Shown: positions 41,458-51,028 of the stretch, piece by piece | Numbering within the stretch: position 1 is the stretch's first letter | Layout: the number at the start of each line of letters is the position of its first letter | DNA from: Bog-756 sp963824645 | GTDB taxonomy: Bacteria > Actinomycetota > Acidimicrobiia > Acidimicrobiales > RAAP-2 | DNA: 64,000 bases | NCBI GenBank assembly: GCA_963824645.1 | Contig: CAWGQC010000012.1 | Span: 288,958-352,957 of the forward strand | Direction of reading: 5' to 3' | Notes under the pieces: generated by a model | What the model saw: the letters and a program-made list of their open reading frames with translations, nothing else | Databases searched by the model: none | Told to the model about the DNA's origin: nothing | Program-made: the position numbers and the translations under genes

Positions 41458-43944
41458 TTACTGCATCAACTGTCCGATCCGGACGGCGTACTCATTGGCC
41501 CGCATGTCGGCCGCCGCATCGCTGGTCGCCTCGGCCCACACATGGGTGACCGGTTCTTCGGGGTCGGGTAGGACGAGAGCCCATCCGTCCGGCTCGATGA
41601 CCTTCACGCCGTCCACCAGGACCAGCTCGCGACCCTGGGACCGTTCGACCAGGGTGCGCATGACGGTCCCCTTCTGATCCCACGGGGTGTGCACCGACTG
41701 ATGGACGATGTGCACGGCTGGCAGCGCCGCCACCAGGTCCGAGAGCTTTTCACCGGTAGCGGTGAGGAGGGCCACCAGGTTGACCAACGTGGCCGCGGCG
41801 TCGTAGGCGGGAAGAAACCGGGGGAAGATAAAGCCGCCGGCCTGGCTGGCGGCCAGGGTCACCCGCTCCGACCGGGCCACCTCCATCAGGTGGGAGGCCG
41901 ACAGCTTGGTCCACACGATTTCGGCCCCCGCCTTGGCGCAGATCTCTTCGGCCGCCCGGCTGGCCGCCACCGGCAGAGCCACCCGGGCCGACGGGTGGGC
42001 CTCGGTCACCAGGGTGAGCAGAACCAGAAGAGCCTCGTCGTCGGTGAGGGCGTGCCCGGTGTCGTCGACGAAGGCCACGTATTCGCCACCGGGATCGAGC
42101 ACCGCCCCCAGATGAGCACCCGAGGCGCGCACCAGCTCCGAAACGTGGGCGGCGCTCTGTCGGCTGTCGAAACTCAGCACGCTGGCCGTGTTGGCGTACG
42201 GGTTGACCACCAGCACATCGGCCTCGAGCTTGGCCAGGAGGTTGGGCATCACGAAGCTGGTGGTACCGAACGAATAGTCGAGTACCAGCTTGAGATCGGC
42301 GTCCCGAGCGGTCGAGAGGTCCACCGAGTCGATCAGGGCGGCGGTGTAGTGCTCGAGCGAGCGGGGCGGAAATCCGATATCCCCGATCTCCGCGGCCAGA
42401 ACCCGGCGAAAGTCCTCCCGGTGGTAGAGCCGCTCGATCTTCCGCTGGGTCGTCTCGTCGACGTCGATACCCTCCTTGTCGAAGAATCGGAACACGACGG
42501 ACTGGGGATCGTCGGGGGCGAGGCGCACCGTGATGCCGGCCTTGGATGCCGACGAGGTCGTCTGGAACCGGGTGACCGGGACGGTGGCCGCCTCGAGGTC
42601 GTCGACGTTGACGCCGGCGGCGTTGCACCCGACCATGATGGCCCGCTTGAGCACCCGAGCGGCCCGGCTGGTATCCCGCGAGGTGGTGACGGTCGCCCCC
42701 TTCTCGAAGGTGGACGCCCACGCCATCGACAGGCGCACCGCCAGTTCGGGGCTGATGTCCACGTTGGCCAGACCCCGTACACCGTCACGGCCGAAGAGGG
42801 ATCGGGACCCCATCGACTCCCACACGATCGAGGAGTTGACGGTGGCCCCCGCCTCCACCGTCTTGAACGGATAGATCTTGACCCCGGCTTTGATCTCGGC
42901 GTGGCCGCCGATCAGGCACTCGTCACCCAGGACGGCCCCCTCTTCACAACGGACCCCGTCGCGCAGATCCGACCCCCGCCCGAGGACGCTGCCGTCGATG
43001 CGGACCCCCGAGCCCAAATAACTGTTGTCGTGGACCACCGAGCGCTGGAGCACGGCGTTGTCGCCGGCCCGCACGTTGCGACCCAGGGTGCAGTACTGAC
43101 CGAGCCGGGCCCCCGGTCCGATCACACAGTTGTCGCCGATGACCGCCGGTCCGTCGATGACCACGCTCGGGTCTATCTCCGCCCCCTTGCCCAGCCACAC
43201 ACCCGGGCGCAGCTCGAATCCGTTGATGTCCACCTGGACCCTCTGGTCGAGGATGTCCTGATGGGCGCTCAGATAGGCCTCCAGCGTTCCCACGTCCTCC
43301 CAGTAACCGTCGGCCACGTACCCGTACAGCGGCTTGCCGGCGGCCAAGGCGCTCGGGAAGGAGTCGCCCGAAAAGTCGACGGGAACCCCTTCGGGGATGT
43401 AGTCGAAGATTTCCGGTTCGAGGACGTAGATGCCGGTGTTGATGGTGTCGGAGAAGACCTGGCCCCATGTGGGCTTCTCCAGGAAGCGCTCGATGGTCCC
43501 GTCCTCGCTGGTGATGACGATACCGAACTCGAGGGGGTTGTCGACGGCTTTGAGGGCCAGGGTGGCCAGTCCACCCCGCTCCTCGTGGAAGGCCACCACC
43601 TGGGCCAGATCGATATCGGTGAGCACGTCACCGGACAGGACCAGGAACCGTTCGTCGAGCTCGTCGCGGGCGTTGCGCACCGAGCCGGCCGTGCCGAGGG
43701 GCGTCGATTCGGTGGCGTAGACCATGCGCACGCCGAACTCCGAGCCGTCCCCGAAATAGGTGCGGATGGCATTGGCCATGAAGGCCACCGTGACCACGAT
43801 CTCCTCGAAACCGTGTTGGCGCAACAGGTTCACCACGTGCTCCATCATGGGAATGTTGGCCATGGGCAGCATGGGCTTGGGCTGATTGGAGGTGAGCGGG
43901 CGCAACCGTGTGCCCTCGCCCCCTGCCATGATGACCGCTTTCAT
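41458..43944 (-). CDS. Sugar-nucleotidyltransferase / phosphomannomutase-like fusion
   Basis: An 828-residue three-part protein. Residues 1 to about 235 are a nucleotidyltransferase (GGEGTRLRPLT at 8-18, FLVLSGDVLTDIDL, FSDTINTGIYVLEP), annotated in relatives as mannose-1-phosphate guanylyltransferase. About 250-370 is a left-handed beta-helix of hexapeptide repeats. About 380-828 matches phosphomannomutase/phosphoglucomutase, but the catalytic serine loop (TASHNP in active enzymes) is replaced by ITVRLAPDDP near residue 472, so the mutase part is probably inactive or regulatory. The ATG overlaps the upstream stop (ATGA), with GGAAGGTGG before it. Confidence 0.87.
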   Translation of the reverse strand: MKAVIMAGGEGTRLRPLTSNQPKPMLPMANIPMMEHVVNLLRQHGFEEIVVTVAFMANAIRTYFGDGSEFGVRMVYATESTPLGTAGSVRNARDELDERFLVLSGDVLTDIDLAQVVAFHEERGGLATLALKAVDNPLEFGIVITSEDGTIERFLEKPTWGQVFSDTINTGIYVLEPEIFDYIPEGVPVDFSGDSFPSALAAGKPLYGYVADGYWEDVGTLEAYLSAHQDILDQRVQVDINGFELRPGVWLGKGAEIDPSVVIDGPAVIGDNCVIGPGARLGQYCTLGRNVRAGDNAVLQRSVVHDNSYLGSGVRIDGSVLGRGSDLRDGVRCEEGAVLGDECLIGGHAEIKAGVKIYPFKTVEAGATVNSSIVWESMGSRSLFGRDGVRGLANVDISPELAVRLSMAWASTFEKGATVTTSRDTSRAARVLKRAIMVGCNAAGVNVDDLEAATVPVTRFQTTSSASKAGITVRLAPDDPQSVVFRFFDKEGIDVDETTQRKIERLYHREDFRRVLAAEIGDIGFPPRSLEHYTAALIDSVDLSTARDADLKLVLDYSFGTTSFVMPNLLAKLEADVLVVNPYANTASVLSFDSRQSAAHVSELVRASGAHLGAVLDPGGEYVAFVDDTGHALTDDEALLVLLTLVTEAHPSARVALPVAASRAAEEICAKAGAEIVWTKLSASHLMEVARSERVTLAASQAGGFIFPRFLPAYDAAATLVNLVALLTATGEKLSDLVAALPAVHIVHQSVHTPWDQKGTVMRTLVERSQGRELVLVDGVKVIEPDGWALVLPDPEEPVTHVWAEATSDAAADMRANEYAVRIGQLMQ

Positions 43945-44600
43945 GCCACCTTCCTTTGCATGCGGGCCCGCCGACCGTCGAGCAGGGCGCGCCGGGCGAC
44001 CGGGACATACGACGCCGCCGCGATCCAGGCCAGAATCAGACCGATTATGCCGGTGACCCAGGCAATGACCCGGACCGGATCCTGCCATTCCGCCGTCCCG
44101 TCGCCGAGCAGGAAGGCCGGATAGGCGAACATCAGGGCGAAGGTGCCGGCCTTGCCCACCCACAGGACGTCGATGCGGGCGGCGCCCAGTGACGCCAGGA
44201 GCAGTACAGCCGCCGACACCACCACTTCGCGGGCCAGAGTGGCCGCCCCGAACCAGACGGGCACCGCGCCGTAGACGATGATGGCGATGACGGCGGTGAC
44301 CACCAGGACCCGATCGGCCATCGGGTCGAGGATCTTGCCCACCGTGGACACCTGTCCGTAGCGGCGGGCTACGAACCCGTCGACCCAGTCGGTGGCGCCC
44401 AACAGGGCCAGCAGAACGGCGGCCTCGGTCTGGTGGGAGGTGCCGAACAGAAGCCAGAGAAACAGCGGGATACAGGCCAACCGAACCAGGGTGATGGCGT
44501 TGGGCACGGTCAGTATCCTGTCCAGTCCCTCCTGCTCGACGTCTGTCACCGTGGCGTCAGTGATCGGTTTCCCCCTGGTCTTCCGGCTGCCACCCCTCAC
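43941..44600 (-). CDS. CDP-alcohol phosphatidyltransferase family (PgsA-like)
   Basis: A 219-residue membrane enzyme making a phospholipid head group from CDP-diacylglycerol. The catalytic motif D-x2-D-G-x2-A-R-x8-G-x3-D-x3-D is complete, within ATDWVDGFVARRYG and GKILDPMAD. Four to six membrane spans are predicted. The likeliest product is phosphatidylglycerol phosphate, but related enzymes use other alcohols. The GTG at 44600 has TAGACT 6 nt upstream, and the gene is coupled to the downstream fusion gene by ATGA. Confidence 0.88.
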   Translation of the reverse strand: MRGGSRKTRGKPITDATVTDVEQEGLDRILTVPNAITLVRLACIPLFLWLLFGTSHQTEAAVLLALLGATDWVDGFVARRYGQVSTVGKILDPMADRVLVVTAVIAIIVYGAVPVWFGAATLAREVVVSAAVLLLASLGAARIDVLWVGKAGTFALMFAYPAFLLGDGTAEWQDPVRVIAWVTGIIGLILAWIAAASYVPVARRALLDGRRARMQRKVA

Positions 44601-44606
44601 CGTCCG

Positions 44607-44612
44607 AGTCTA
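44607..44612 (-). promoter_or_regulatory. -10 element of the PgsA-like gene (leaderless type)
   Basis: TAGACT on the minus strand, 6 nt before the GTG at 44600. Confidence 0.5.
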
Positions 44613-44680
44613 CGAGCACCCCCGTGCCCCCGACACCCATCCCCCGGTCGGCGCCCGGGCCCGGCCGTCGGTCGGCCTCC

Positions 44681-44686
44681 TAGCCT
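44681..44686 (+). promoter_or_regulatory. -10 element of the MFS gene (leaderless type)
   Basis: TAGCCT, 7 nt before the ATG at 44694. Confidence 0.5.
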
Positions 44687-44693
44687 GGGGGTG

Positions 44694-45950
44694 ATGGACT
44701 CTCGGCTCCCCCAGGGAAGTCAGTCGCACCGGGGGCTCGACGGCTCCACCATCATGACCCCGGGGATGGTGGCCCTGTTCGCCGTGGCCTGTGGCATTGC
44801 GGCCGCCAACCTGTACTACGCCCAACCGCTCCTGCCGGTCATTTCCCGCGACCTGCAAGCGGGATCGGGCAGCACGGCTCTGGTCATCACGGCCGCCCAG
44901 GTCGGCTACGGGCTCGGTCTCGCCCTCATCGTTCCCCTGGGGGACATCCTCATCCGGCGTCGCCTGGTCCCGGCCATCCTGTCGGTGGCGGCCGCCGCTC
45001 TGTTCGTGGCCTCCGCCGCCCCCTCGGTCCTCGTCCTCATCGGGGCGGTGGCCGTGGCCGGCCTGTGCTCGGTCGCCGCCCAAATCCTGGTCCCCTACGC
45101 CGCCGAGCTGGCGTCCGAGGAGCAGCGGGGACGGGTGGTCGGCACGGTGATGAGCGGGCTCCTGCTCGGCATCCTGTTGGCCCGCACCTTTTCGGGGCTC
45201 ATCGCCGAAGTGGCGGGATGGCGGACCGTCTACGTGGTGGCCGGCACCGTGGTGCTCATCCTGGCCGCGGTGTTGAATCGTCGGCTCCCGTCGGAGCGGC
45301 CCCGCCCGTCGATCATCTACTCCCAGCTTCTGGCGTCGGTCATCCATCTGGTGCGCACCGAGCCGGTCCTCCGGCTCCGGGCCGCCATCGGTGGCCTGGC
45401 TTTCGCCACCTTCAACGTGATCTGGACCAGCCTGGCCTTTCTGCTGGTGGCGGCGCCCTACCACTACAGCGAGGCGGTCATCGGGTTGTTCGGGCTCCTC
45501 GGGGCCGCCGGGGCGGCGGCCGCCTCCTTCAGCGGCCGTCTGGCCGACCGTGGACTCGAACGGTGGGTGTCGGGGGGATCCCTGGCCCTCATCGTGGCCT
45601 CCATGGGACTGCTGGCCCTCGGCTCTCACCACCTGTGGGCCCTGATCGTCGGCATCGTCCTCGCCGATCTGGGCATCCAGGCCGTGCACATCCAGAACCA
45701 ACACCTGATCTTCGCCATCCAGCCCACAGCCCGTTCCCGACTCAACACCGGCTACATGGTCACCTACTTCGTCGGTGGGGCCATCGGATCGGCCACCACC
45801 GGGGTGGTCTACGGGATCGGCGGGTGGTCCGATGTGGTGGTTCTCGGGCTGGTCTTCGCCGGTGCCGGCCTGGTGCTGTGGTCCGTCAGTGAGTTGCTCC
45901 GCCTCCGACACGATCGGTCGGTCGACGGGTGCGCACCTTCCCTGTCCTGA
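44694..45950 (+). CDS. Major facilitator superfamily transporter
   Basis: A 418-residue protein with about twelve membrane spans and a short polar N-terminus. ANLYYAQPLLPVISRDL in the first helix and PLGDILIRRRLVP between helices 2 and 3 place it in the MFS branch resembling YnfM/sugar-efflux and drug-proton antiporters. Substrate unknown. It diverges from the PgsA-like gene, and the next gene begins 18 bp downstream. Confidence 0.88.
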   Translation: MDSRLPQGSQSHRGLDGSTIMTPGMVALFAVACGIAAANLYYAQPLLPVISRDLQAGSGSTALVITAAQVGYGLGLALIVPLGDILIRRRLVPAILSVAAAALFVASAAPSVLVLIGAVAVAGLCSVAAQILVPYAAELASEEQRGRVVGTVMSGLLLGILLARTFSGLIAEVAGWRTVYVVAGTVVLILAAVLNRRLPSERPRPSIIYSQLLASVIHLVRTEPVLRLRAAIGGLAFATFNVIWTSLAFLLVAAPYHYSEAVIGLFGLLGAAGAAAASFSGRLADRGLERWVSGGSLALIVASMGLLALGSHHLWALIVGIVLADLGIQAVHIQNQHLIFAIQPTARSRLNTGYMVTYFVGGAIGSATTGVVYGIGGWSDVVVLGLVFAGAGLVLWSVSELLRLRHDRSVDGCAPSLS

Positions 45951-45968
45951 CCGGTACAGACTGGTCGG

Positions 45969-46727
45969 GTGTCGGACGTCCGCCTGGTCGACAGGTTCAT
46001 CGTGGTGGGCCTGCTGGCCGTCCTGGTCGGCCTGTTGGCCTGGGCGGTGGTCGATCGTCCGTCCCCCGGCCACACGGACGGCTCGGCCGCACGGGCCACC
46101 CGTTCGGGACCGTCAACGGCGGCCCTGTCGGGAACGTCGACGCCGTCGCCGCCTTCTTCATTCCCCTCTTCCCCCCCATCCACCGCCGCTTCCACCTCGG
46201 GCTCACCGTCCCCCTCGTCCCCCCACTCCCCCTCGTCGACCACATCGACTTCGGTGGCTCCCCTGGCCGGACCGGTGACGGCGGTGGGTGACTCGATCAT
46301 GTTGGACATCCAGCCCTATCTGGCCACCGCCATCCCGGGGGCCACCATCGACGGGATGGTCAGCCGCCAGTTCGAAACGGGAATCGGGGTGGTGGCCGCC
46401 CATCGTGCCGACGGCACACTGGGCGACGTGCTGATCGTCGAACTGGGGACCAACGGAACGGTGACCCCGGCCGACTTCGACGCCATGATGGCCGCCGCCG
46501 CCGGCGTCAAGCGGGTGGTGTTCGTCAACGTCGACGTGCCCCGGTCCTGGGAGGCAGAGGACAACGCCGTGCTGGCCGCCGGCGTGGCCCGCTATCCGGG
46601 AGTGGCGGTGCTGGCCGACTGGTACACCCTGTCGTCCGGGCACCCCGAATGGTTCACGCCCGATCAGGTTCATCTGGAGCCGGCCGGCGCACAAGCACTG
46701 GCTCAACTGGTGGCGTCCGACGCCTGA
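45969..46727 (+). CDS. Membrane-anchored SGNH/GDSL hydrolase-like protein
   Basis: 252 residues: a single N-terminal membrane span (about 10-28), a Ser/Pro/Thr linker (about 30-100) and an extracytoplasmic SGNH domain. The nucleophile block is VGDSIML with Ser109, and the catalytic Asp232/His235 pair lies in DQVH. Such domains often occur fused to acyltransferase-3 proteins and deacetylate or esterify cell-surface sugars. The GTG start lies 18 bp after the MFS gene. Confidence 0.82.
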   Translation: MSDVRLVDRFIVVGLLAVLVGLLAWAVVDRPSPGHTDGSAARATRSGPSTAALSGTSTPSPPSSFPSSPPSTAASTSGSPSPSSPHSPSSTTSTSVAPLAGPVTAVGDSIMLDIQPYLATAIPGATIDGMVSRQFETGIGVVAAHRADGTLGDVLIVELGTNGTVTPADFDAMMAAAAGVKRVVFVNVDVPRSWEAEDNAVLAAGVARYPGVAVLADWYTLSSGHPEWFTPDQVHLEPAGAQALAQLVASDA

Positions 46728-46770
46728 AGCGGCGGAGGACCGTGCCGCGGCGATGTGCTACGCAGGGGCC

Positions 46771-47988
46771 ATGCCCCGATTCGAGCCCTTCGCCGGGCTC
46801 CGGTACGACGCCGGCCGGGTGGATCTCACGCAGGTCGTCGCCCCTCCCTATGACGTGATCGAACCGGAGGATCGCCTTCTGCTGGCGGCCCGACACAGTC
46901 TCAACGTGGTCAACATCGATGTCCCCGAACCGGATCACCGGGCCAACCTCGATCGCTACGGCAATGCCGCCCGCCAACTCGAACAGTGGGAGCAGGACGG
47001 CATCCTGGTCCGTGACTCCCACCCCGCCTTCTACGCCTATCGGATGACCTCCCCGGGGGGCCGGACCACCAACGGGGTCATCGGTGCCCTGGGCTTGGAC
47101 GCCGACAGCGCGGCCGAGACGTTTCCCCACGAGCAGACCCTGTCCAAAGCCACCACCGACCGGCTGGATCTCCTGCGGGCCACCCGGACCGACCTCTCTC
47201 CCATCTGGGGCCTGTCGCTCAGTGCCGGGCTGACCGCCACCTTCCTACGCAGCACCTCCTCGCCCGACGCCCTGGCGGTCGACGACGAGGGCGTCCGCCA
47301 CGAGCTCTGGGTGGTCGACGACCCCTCGACCATCGGTGCGGTGGAGAAGGCCGTTCATGAGGCCCCGGTGGTCATCGCCGACGGTCACCACCGCTACCAG
47401 ACGGCCCTCGATTACCAGCAGGAGACCGCCGGTGACCCGGACCGGGTCGGCGACGACCGGGTCATGACCCTGCTGGTCGAGCTGACGCCCGACCAACTCG
47501 AGGTGGGGCCGATCCACCGCGGACTGTCCGGCCTGCCCGACGGTCTCGACCTGGTGGATGCCTTTTCGTCGTGGTTCGACGTAACCCGGGCGGGCAATTT
47601 CGACGAGCGGACCACTTCGGCCCTCGGGGAGTCAGCCGCTCTGGCTCTGATCATGCCCTCCGGGGCCTGGCTGCTCATGCCCAAGGACGGCACGCCCGAG
47701 GCGGCCGGATCCGAGCTCGACTCCTCGATGGTCGCCCTGGTCATCGCCGAGCTGCCCGATCACGTTCTTCAATTCTTCAACTCGTGGGGTCAGGCGGTGG
47801 AGGCGGTGGCGGAGGACCGGGCCCAGGCCGTCCTCCTCCTGCGTCCGGTGTCGGTGAGCCAGATCACCGCGTGGGCACGGGCCCGCCGCCGGATGCCCCC
47901 CAAGAGCACCTACTTCCACCCCAAACCCCGAACCGGCATGGTGTTTCGCCCCCGGGGCGCCTCCCGCGGGCAGAGCCTGACGGCCTAG
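46771..47988 (+). CDS. DUF1015 family protein
   Basis: A 405-residue member of the DUF1015 family, annotated in some genomes as a putative HTH or 'SpoOM-adjacent' protein but without established function. Characteristic segments are VVAPPYDVI near the N-terminus, IADGHHRYQTAL in the middle and the C-terminal PPKSTYFHPKP. The ATG at 46771 is preferred because homologues begin at the PRFEPF segment. The fold is complete, with no sign of damage. Confidence 0.87.
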   Translation: MPRFEPFAGLRYDAGRVDLTQVVAPPYDVIEPEDRLLLAARHSLNVVNIDVPEPDHRANLDRYGNAARQLEQWEQDGILVRDSHPAFYAYRMTSPGGRTTNGVIGALGLDADSAAETFPHEQTLSKATTDRLDLLRATRTDLSPIWGLSLSAGLTATFLRSTSSPDALAVDDEGVRHELWVVDDPSTIGAVEKAVHEAPVVIADGHHRYQTALDYQQETAGDPDRVGDDRVMTLLVELTPDQLEVGPIHRGLSGLPDGLDLVDAFSSWFDVTRAGNFDERTTSALGESAALALIMPSGAWLLMPKDGTPEAAGSELDSSMVALVIAELPDHVLQFFNSWGQAVEAVAEDRAQAVLLLRPVSVSQITAWARARRRMPPKSTYFHPKPRTGMVFRPRGASRGQSLTA

Positions 47989-48041
47989 GCTCCGCACCTC
48001 ATGGTGCCTCCCCTGTCCACACTGCACCGTGATCGGACGAG

Positions 48042-48047
48042 TACCCT
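48042..48047 (+). promoter_or_regulatory. Candidate -10 element of the repeat lipoprotein gene
   Basis: TACCCT, 21 nt before the GTG at 48069; this gives a short leader rather than a leaderless transcript. Confidence 0.4.
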
Positions 48048-48068
48048 GTTGCATTCTCGACGCCACAG

Positions 48069-49352
48069 GTGGGACGGTCTCGAAAATGGGTGTGGGTGGC
48101 CCGCAACCGCATAGTTGAGTCGATCGCCGTCGCCGCCCTGTTGATAATGGGCTGTGCCTGCTCGGCGGCCTCGCCGGCTGGGTCGACCTCGGCAGGGACG
48201 GCCGGGCACCATAAGCCAGCGTCACCCGATCCCACCACCGCCGCCACCCAGCCGCCATCGCCGACGACCACCGGTCCGCCGTCGGCCGTGCCCACCACCG
48301 TGCCCGCCCCCGCTGTGCAGGTGCCCGGTTGGAGCAATGCCCTCACCGCCCTTCCTCCCGGTGGTGGTTTCACTTCGGTCTCGTGTATCTCCGACACGTT
48401 CTGCGTGGCCGCCGGCGGTGGAGCCAATGGCGAGTCCTCCCTCACCGCCGGGTCGGGCGTCGCCGTGTCATGGGACGGTGCCGCCTGGTCCGATCCCGTC
48501 GTCTACTACCCGGCTCCGGCCACCGGCGCGGTGACCGCCCCGGTGCTCCCCGCCATCAGCTGCACCTCGGGGCCGGCCTGTGTGATCGTCGACGGATCCG
48601 GTCACGTGAGCTATGGCAACGGGACCACATGGTCACCACCGGCGCCCCTGGCCGCCGCACCCGTTCTCCCCGCCAACCCCGACGCCCCCGGTCCCGACCA
48701 GACCGGTGCCCGGTCCGCCACCCTTTCCTGCCCCACGGCGACCGTGTGTGCCTTCGTGGACAACACCGGACAGGCCTACGTACTGCGCAGCGGAACCTGG
48801 CTCGCCCCCCAGTCGTTCGGGGTGACCGCGGCTCCGGGGTCGTCCGAGGTCTCCCTCTACCAGCCCGGTCGGGTGGGGGTCTCGTGTCCCGACAGCTCGT
48901 CCTGCACGGCGGTGGTGGGCACCGCCGTGCTCGACTGGAACGGTTCCACCTGGTCGGACGAGCCGGTCCCCTGGACGTCTTCGCTGGCCTCGGGCACCTC
49001 GAACCCCACCGCCATCGCCTGCCCGACGCCGGGACAATGCGTCATCGTCAACGGCCGCGGTTTCTCGCAGCGTTCCCCGGGAACCGGGTGGTCGAGCGAA
49101 CAGACGATCGATCCCCACGGCGGGCTCGACTCGCTGTCCTGCCCGACGGTCTCGTTCTGCATGGCCGCCGACGAGGGCGGCTCGGTGATGGCGTGGAACG
49201 GGAGCACCTGGAGCTCACCGGCCCAGGTCCTACCGGGGGCCACCGACTATCCGGGTATCGGCACCTTCGTTTCGTGCCCCGACACGCAGTTCTGCATGGT
49301 CATGAACAGCGACGGGGACTACGCCACCTACGCCGGACCGGGCGCCCACTGA
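48069..49352 (+). CDS. Lipoprotein with seven cysteine-paired repeats (probable beta-propeller)
   Basis: 427 residues. A signal peptide with RNR before the hydrophobic core ends in a lipobox-like IMGC, followed by a Pro/Thr linker to about residue 90. Seven repeats of 30-45 residues then follow, each built as S-C-x4/5-C, a GxG-type turn and W-x-G-x-x-W-x-x-P. Two cysteines per repeat at fixed spacing suggest one disulfide per blade of a seven-bladed propeller on the cell surface. Function unknown; ligand or wall binding is possible. Start choice between GTG 48069 and later GTGs is uncertain. Confidence 0.75.
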   Translation: MGRSRKWVWVARNRIVESIAVAALLIMGCACSAASPAGSTSAGTAGHHKPASPDPTTAATQPPSPTTTGPPSAVPTTVPAPAVQVPGWSNALTALPPGGGFTSVSCISDTFCVAAGGGANGESSLTAGSGVAVSWDGAAWSDPVVYYPAPATGAVTAPVLPAISCTSGPACVIVDGSGHVSYGNGTTWSPPAPLAAAPVLPANPDAPGPDQTGARSATLSCPTATVCAFVDNTGQAYVLRSGTWLAPQSFGVTAAPGSSEVSLYQPGRVGVSCPDSSSCTAVVGTAVLDWNGSTWSDEPVPWTSSLASGTSNPTAIACPTPGQCVIVNGRGFSQRSPGTGWSSEQTIDPHGGLDSLSCPTVSFCMAADEGGSVMAWNGSTWSSPAQVLPGATDYPGIGTFVSCPDTQFCMVMNSDGDYATYAGPGAH

Positions 49353-49371
49353 CCCACGGCGGGCTCCACCG

Positions 49372-49914
49372 CTACCGGTCGACGGCTTCGGCCAGGGCCA
49401 GCACGGTGCGCCAATTGCGGGTGGTGGCCGTCGTGCCCAGGTGGCGCTCGAGATAGGCGTTGGTGAGGGTGGTCCGGCCGTAACCGCCGGGGCAGTACAG
49501 GAACACCTCGCCGCCCACCACGGCCAGCTGGTCGGGGCCCACCTGTCCGGCCCGCCTCTCGAGTTCGGCCCTGGCGCGTTGGTCGGCCCGTGTGGACAGA
49601 AAGGTGACGTGCAACGAGCCGGGATCCAGAGGGCGGAGGGCGAAGGGGTTGGCCGCCGTCAACCGACCCAGCTGCGACCGGTCGCGGACCACCACCGCCA
49701 CGTCCACGCCCAGCTCGTCCCCCAGGGCCTCGTGCAGGACCCGCGCCACCGTGTCGGCGCGGCCCGGAGCCGAAAACACCAGGTTCCCGCTCTGGAGGTA
49801 GGTGCTGACATCCCGGTAGCCGAGGGAGGAGGCCAGTTGGCGCAGCTCCCCCATGGCCAGCCGGTTGCGGCCGCCGACATTGACGCTGCGGAGCAAGGCC
49901 ACGAAGGTCCCCAT
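49372..49914 (-). CDS. DUF1697 family protein
   Basis: A 180-residue cytoplasmic protein with the family opening FVALLRSVNVGGRNRL and the later TYLQSGNLVFSA. The function of DUF1697 is not established. The ATG at 49914 was chosen from homologue length and the GGAAGGA upstream; the frame is open to 50106. It lies between the repeat lipoprotein gene and korB. Confidence 0.88.
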   Translation of the reverse strand: MGTFVALLRSVNVGGRNRLAMGELRQLASSLGYRDVSTYLQSGNLVFSAPGRADTVARVLHEALGDELGVDVAVVVRDRSQLGRLTAANPFALRPLDPGSLHVTFLSTRADQRARAELERRAGQVGPDQLAVVGGEVFLYCPGGYGRTTLTNAYLERHLGTTATTRNWRTVLALAEAVDR

Positions 49915-49984
49915 CAGCGGTTCCTTCCGGCTGGGTCCCCCGACACGGTCCTGCTCATTGGGCGGGGGTGCGGGATCCGTCGAG

Positions 49985-51028
49985 CTAGCTGACCGTCCAG
50001 GACGACCCGGACCGGAGCAGGGAGGCCAGGTCACCCGGGCCACGTCGGGCGGTGGCCTCGTCGATCTGGCGGGCCATCTCCACCCCGTATTCGGGCCGAT
50101 CGACATCCCGGAACACGCCGATGGGCGTCGGTTCGTAGGGTCCGCGTGACAGTCGGCTCAACTGGAAGGCCAGCCCCGGATTGTCGCGGTGCTCGTCGTG
50201 CACCAACAACTGATCTTCCCCGACGTCCGCCACGTCGACCACCTCGAGCGTCCCGTCCCGTTGGAGGACCACCCCGTGCTCACCGTCCGGCCCGAACCGG
50301 ATGGGCTCACCGTGGGTCAGGGGGATCAACATATCGGCCCGGACGTCCTTCCCGGTGATCTGCTCGAAGGCGCCGTCGTTGAACACATTGCAATTCTGGT
50401 AGATCTCCACGAAGGAGGCACCCCGGTGGGCGTGGGCCCGACGGAACACCTCCATCATGTGCTTGCGGTCCATGTCGTGGGTCCGGGCCACAAAGCCGGC
50501 CTCGGCTCCGAGAGCCAGGCTCAACGGATTGAAAGGCTGCTCCAGCGATCCGAACGGGGTCGACTTGGTCACCTTGGCCATTTCCGAGGTGGGCGAGTAC
50601 TGGCCCTTGGTCAGCCCGTAGATCTGGTTGTTGAACAACAGGATGGTGATGTTCACGTTGCGCCGGAGGCAGTGGATGAGGTGGTTGCCGCCGATGGACA
50701 GAGCATCGCCGTCGCCGGTCACCACCCAGACGTCGAGGTCGGGACGGGTGGTGGCCAGACCGGTGGCAATGGCCGGAGCCCGGCCGTGGATGGAATGGAG
50801 ACCGTAGGTGTTCATGTAGTACGGAAAGCGGGCCGCGCACCCGATGCCCGACAGGAACACGGTGTTCTCGCGTCGTACACCGAGCTCGGGCATGAGCATC
50901 TGGACGGCAGCCAGAATCGAGTAGTCACCGCACCCCGGGCACCACCGCACCTCCTGGTCGGAGGACCAGTCCTTGCGGGTGGTGACCGGAACTGCTTCGG
51001 GGATGGCGGCGTCAGCCAGATCGGTCAT
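49985..51028 (-). CDS. korB: 2-oxoglutarate:ferredoxin oxidoreductase beta subunit
   Basis: A 347-residue TPP-binding subunit. The N-terminal WCPGCGDYS contributes to cluster and TPP binding. GIGCAARFPYY and the Mg/TPP motif GDGDALSIGGNH, followed by NNQIYGLTKGQYSPTS, are diagnostic for KorB. With KorA it converts 2-oxoglutarate to succinyl-CoA with reduction of ferredoxin, an alternative to 2-oxoglutarate dehydrogenase known in mycobacteria. The ATG shares one base with the korA stop (TGATG). Confidence 0.93.
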   Translation of the reverse strand: MTDLADAAIPEAVPVTTRKDWSSDQEVRWCPGCGDYSILAAVQMLMPELGVRRENTVFLSGIGCAARFPYYMNTYGLHSIHGRAPAIATGLATTRPDLDVWVVTGDGDALSIGGNHLIHCLRRNVNITILLFNNQIYGLTKGQYSPTSEMAKVTKSTPFGSLEQPFNPLSLALGAEAGFVARTHDMDRKHMMEVFRRAHAHRGASFVEIYQNCNVFNDGAFEQITGKDVRADMLIPLTHGEPIRFGPDGEHGVVLQRDGTLEVVDVADVGEDQLLVHDEHRDNPGLAFQLSRLSRGPYEPTPIGVFRDVDRPEYGVEMARQIDEATARRGPGDLASLLRSGSSWTVS

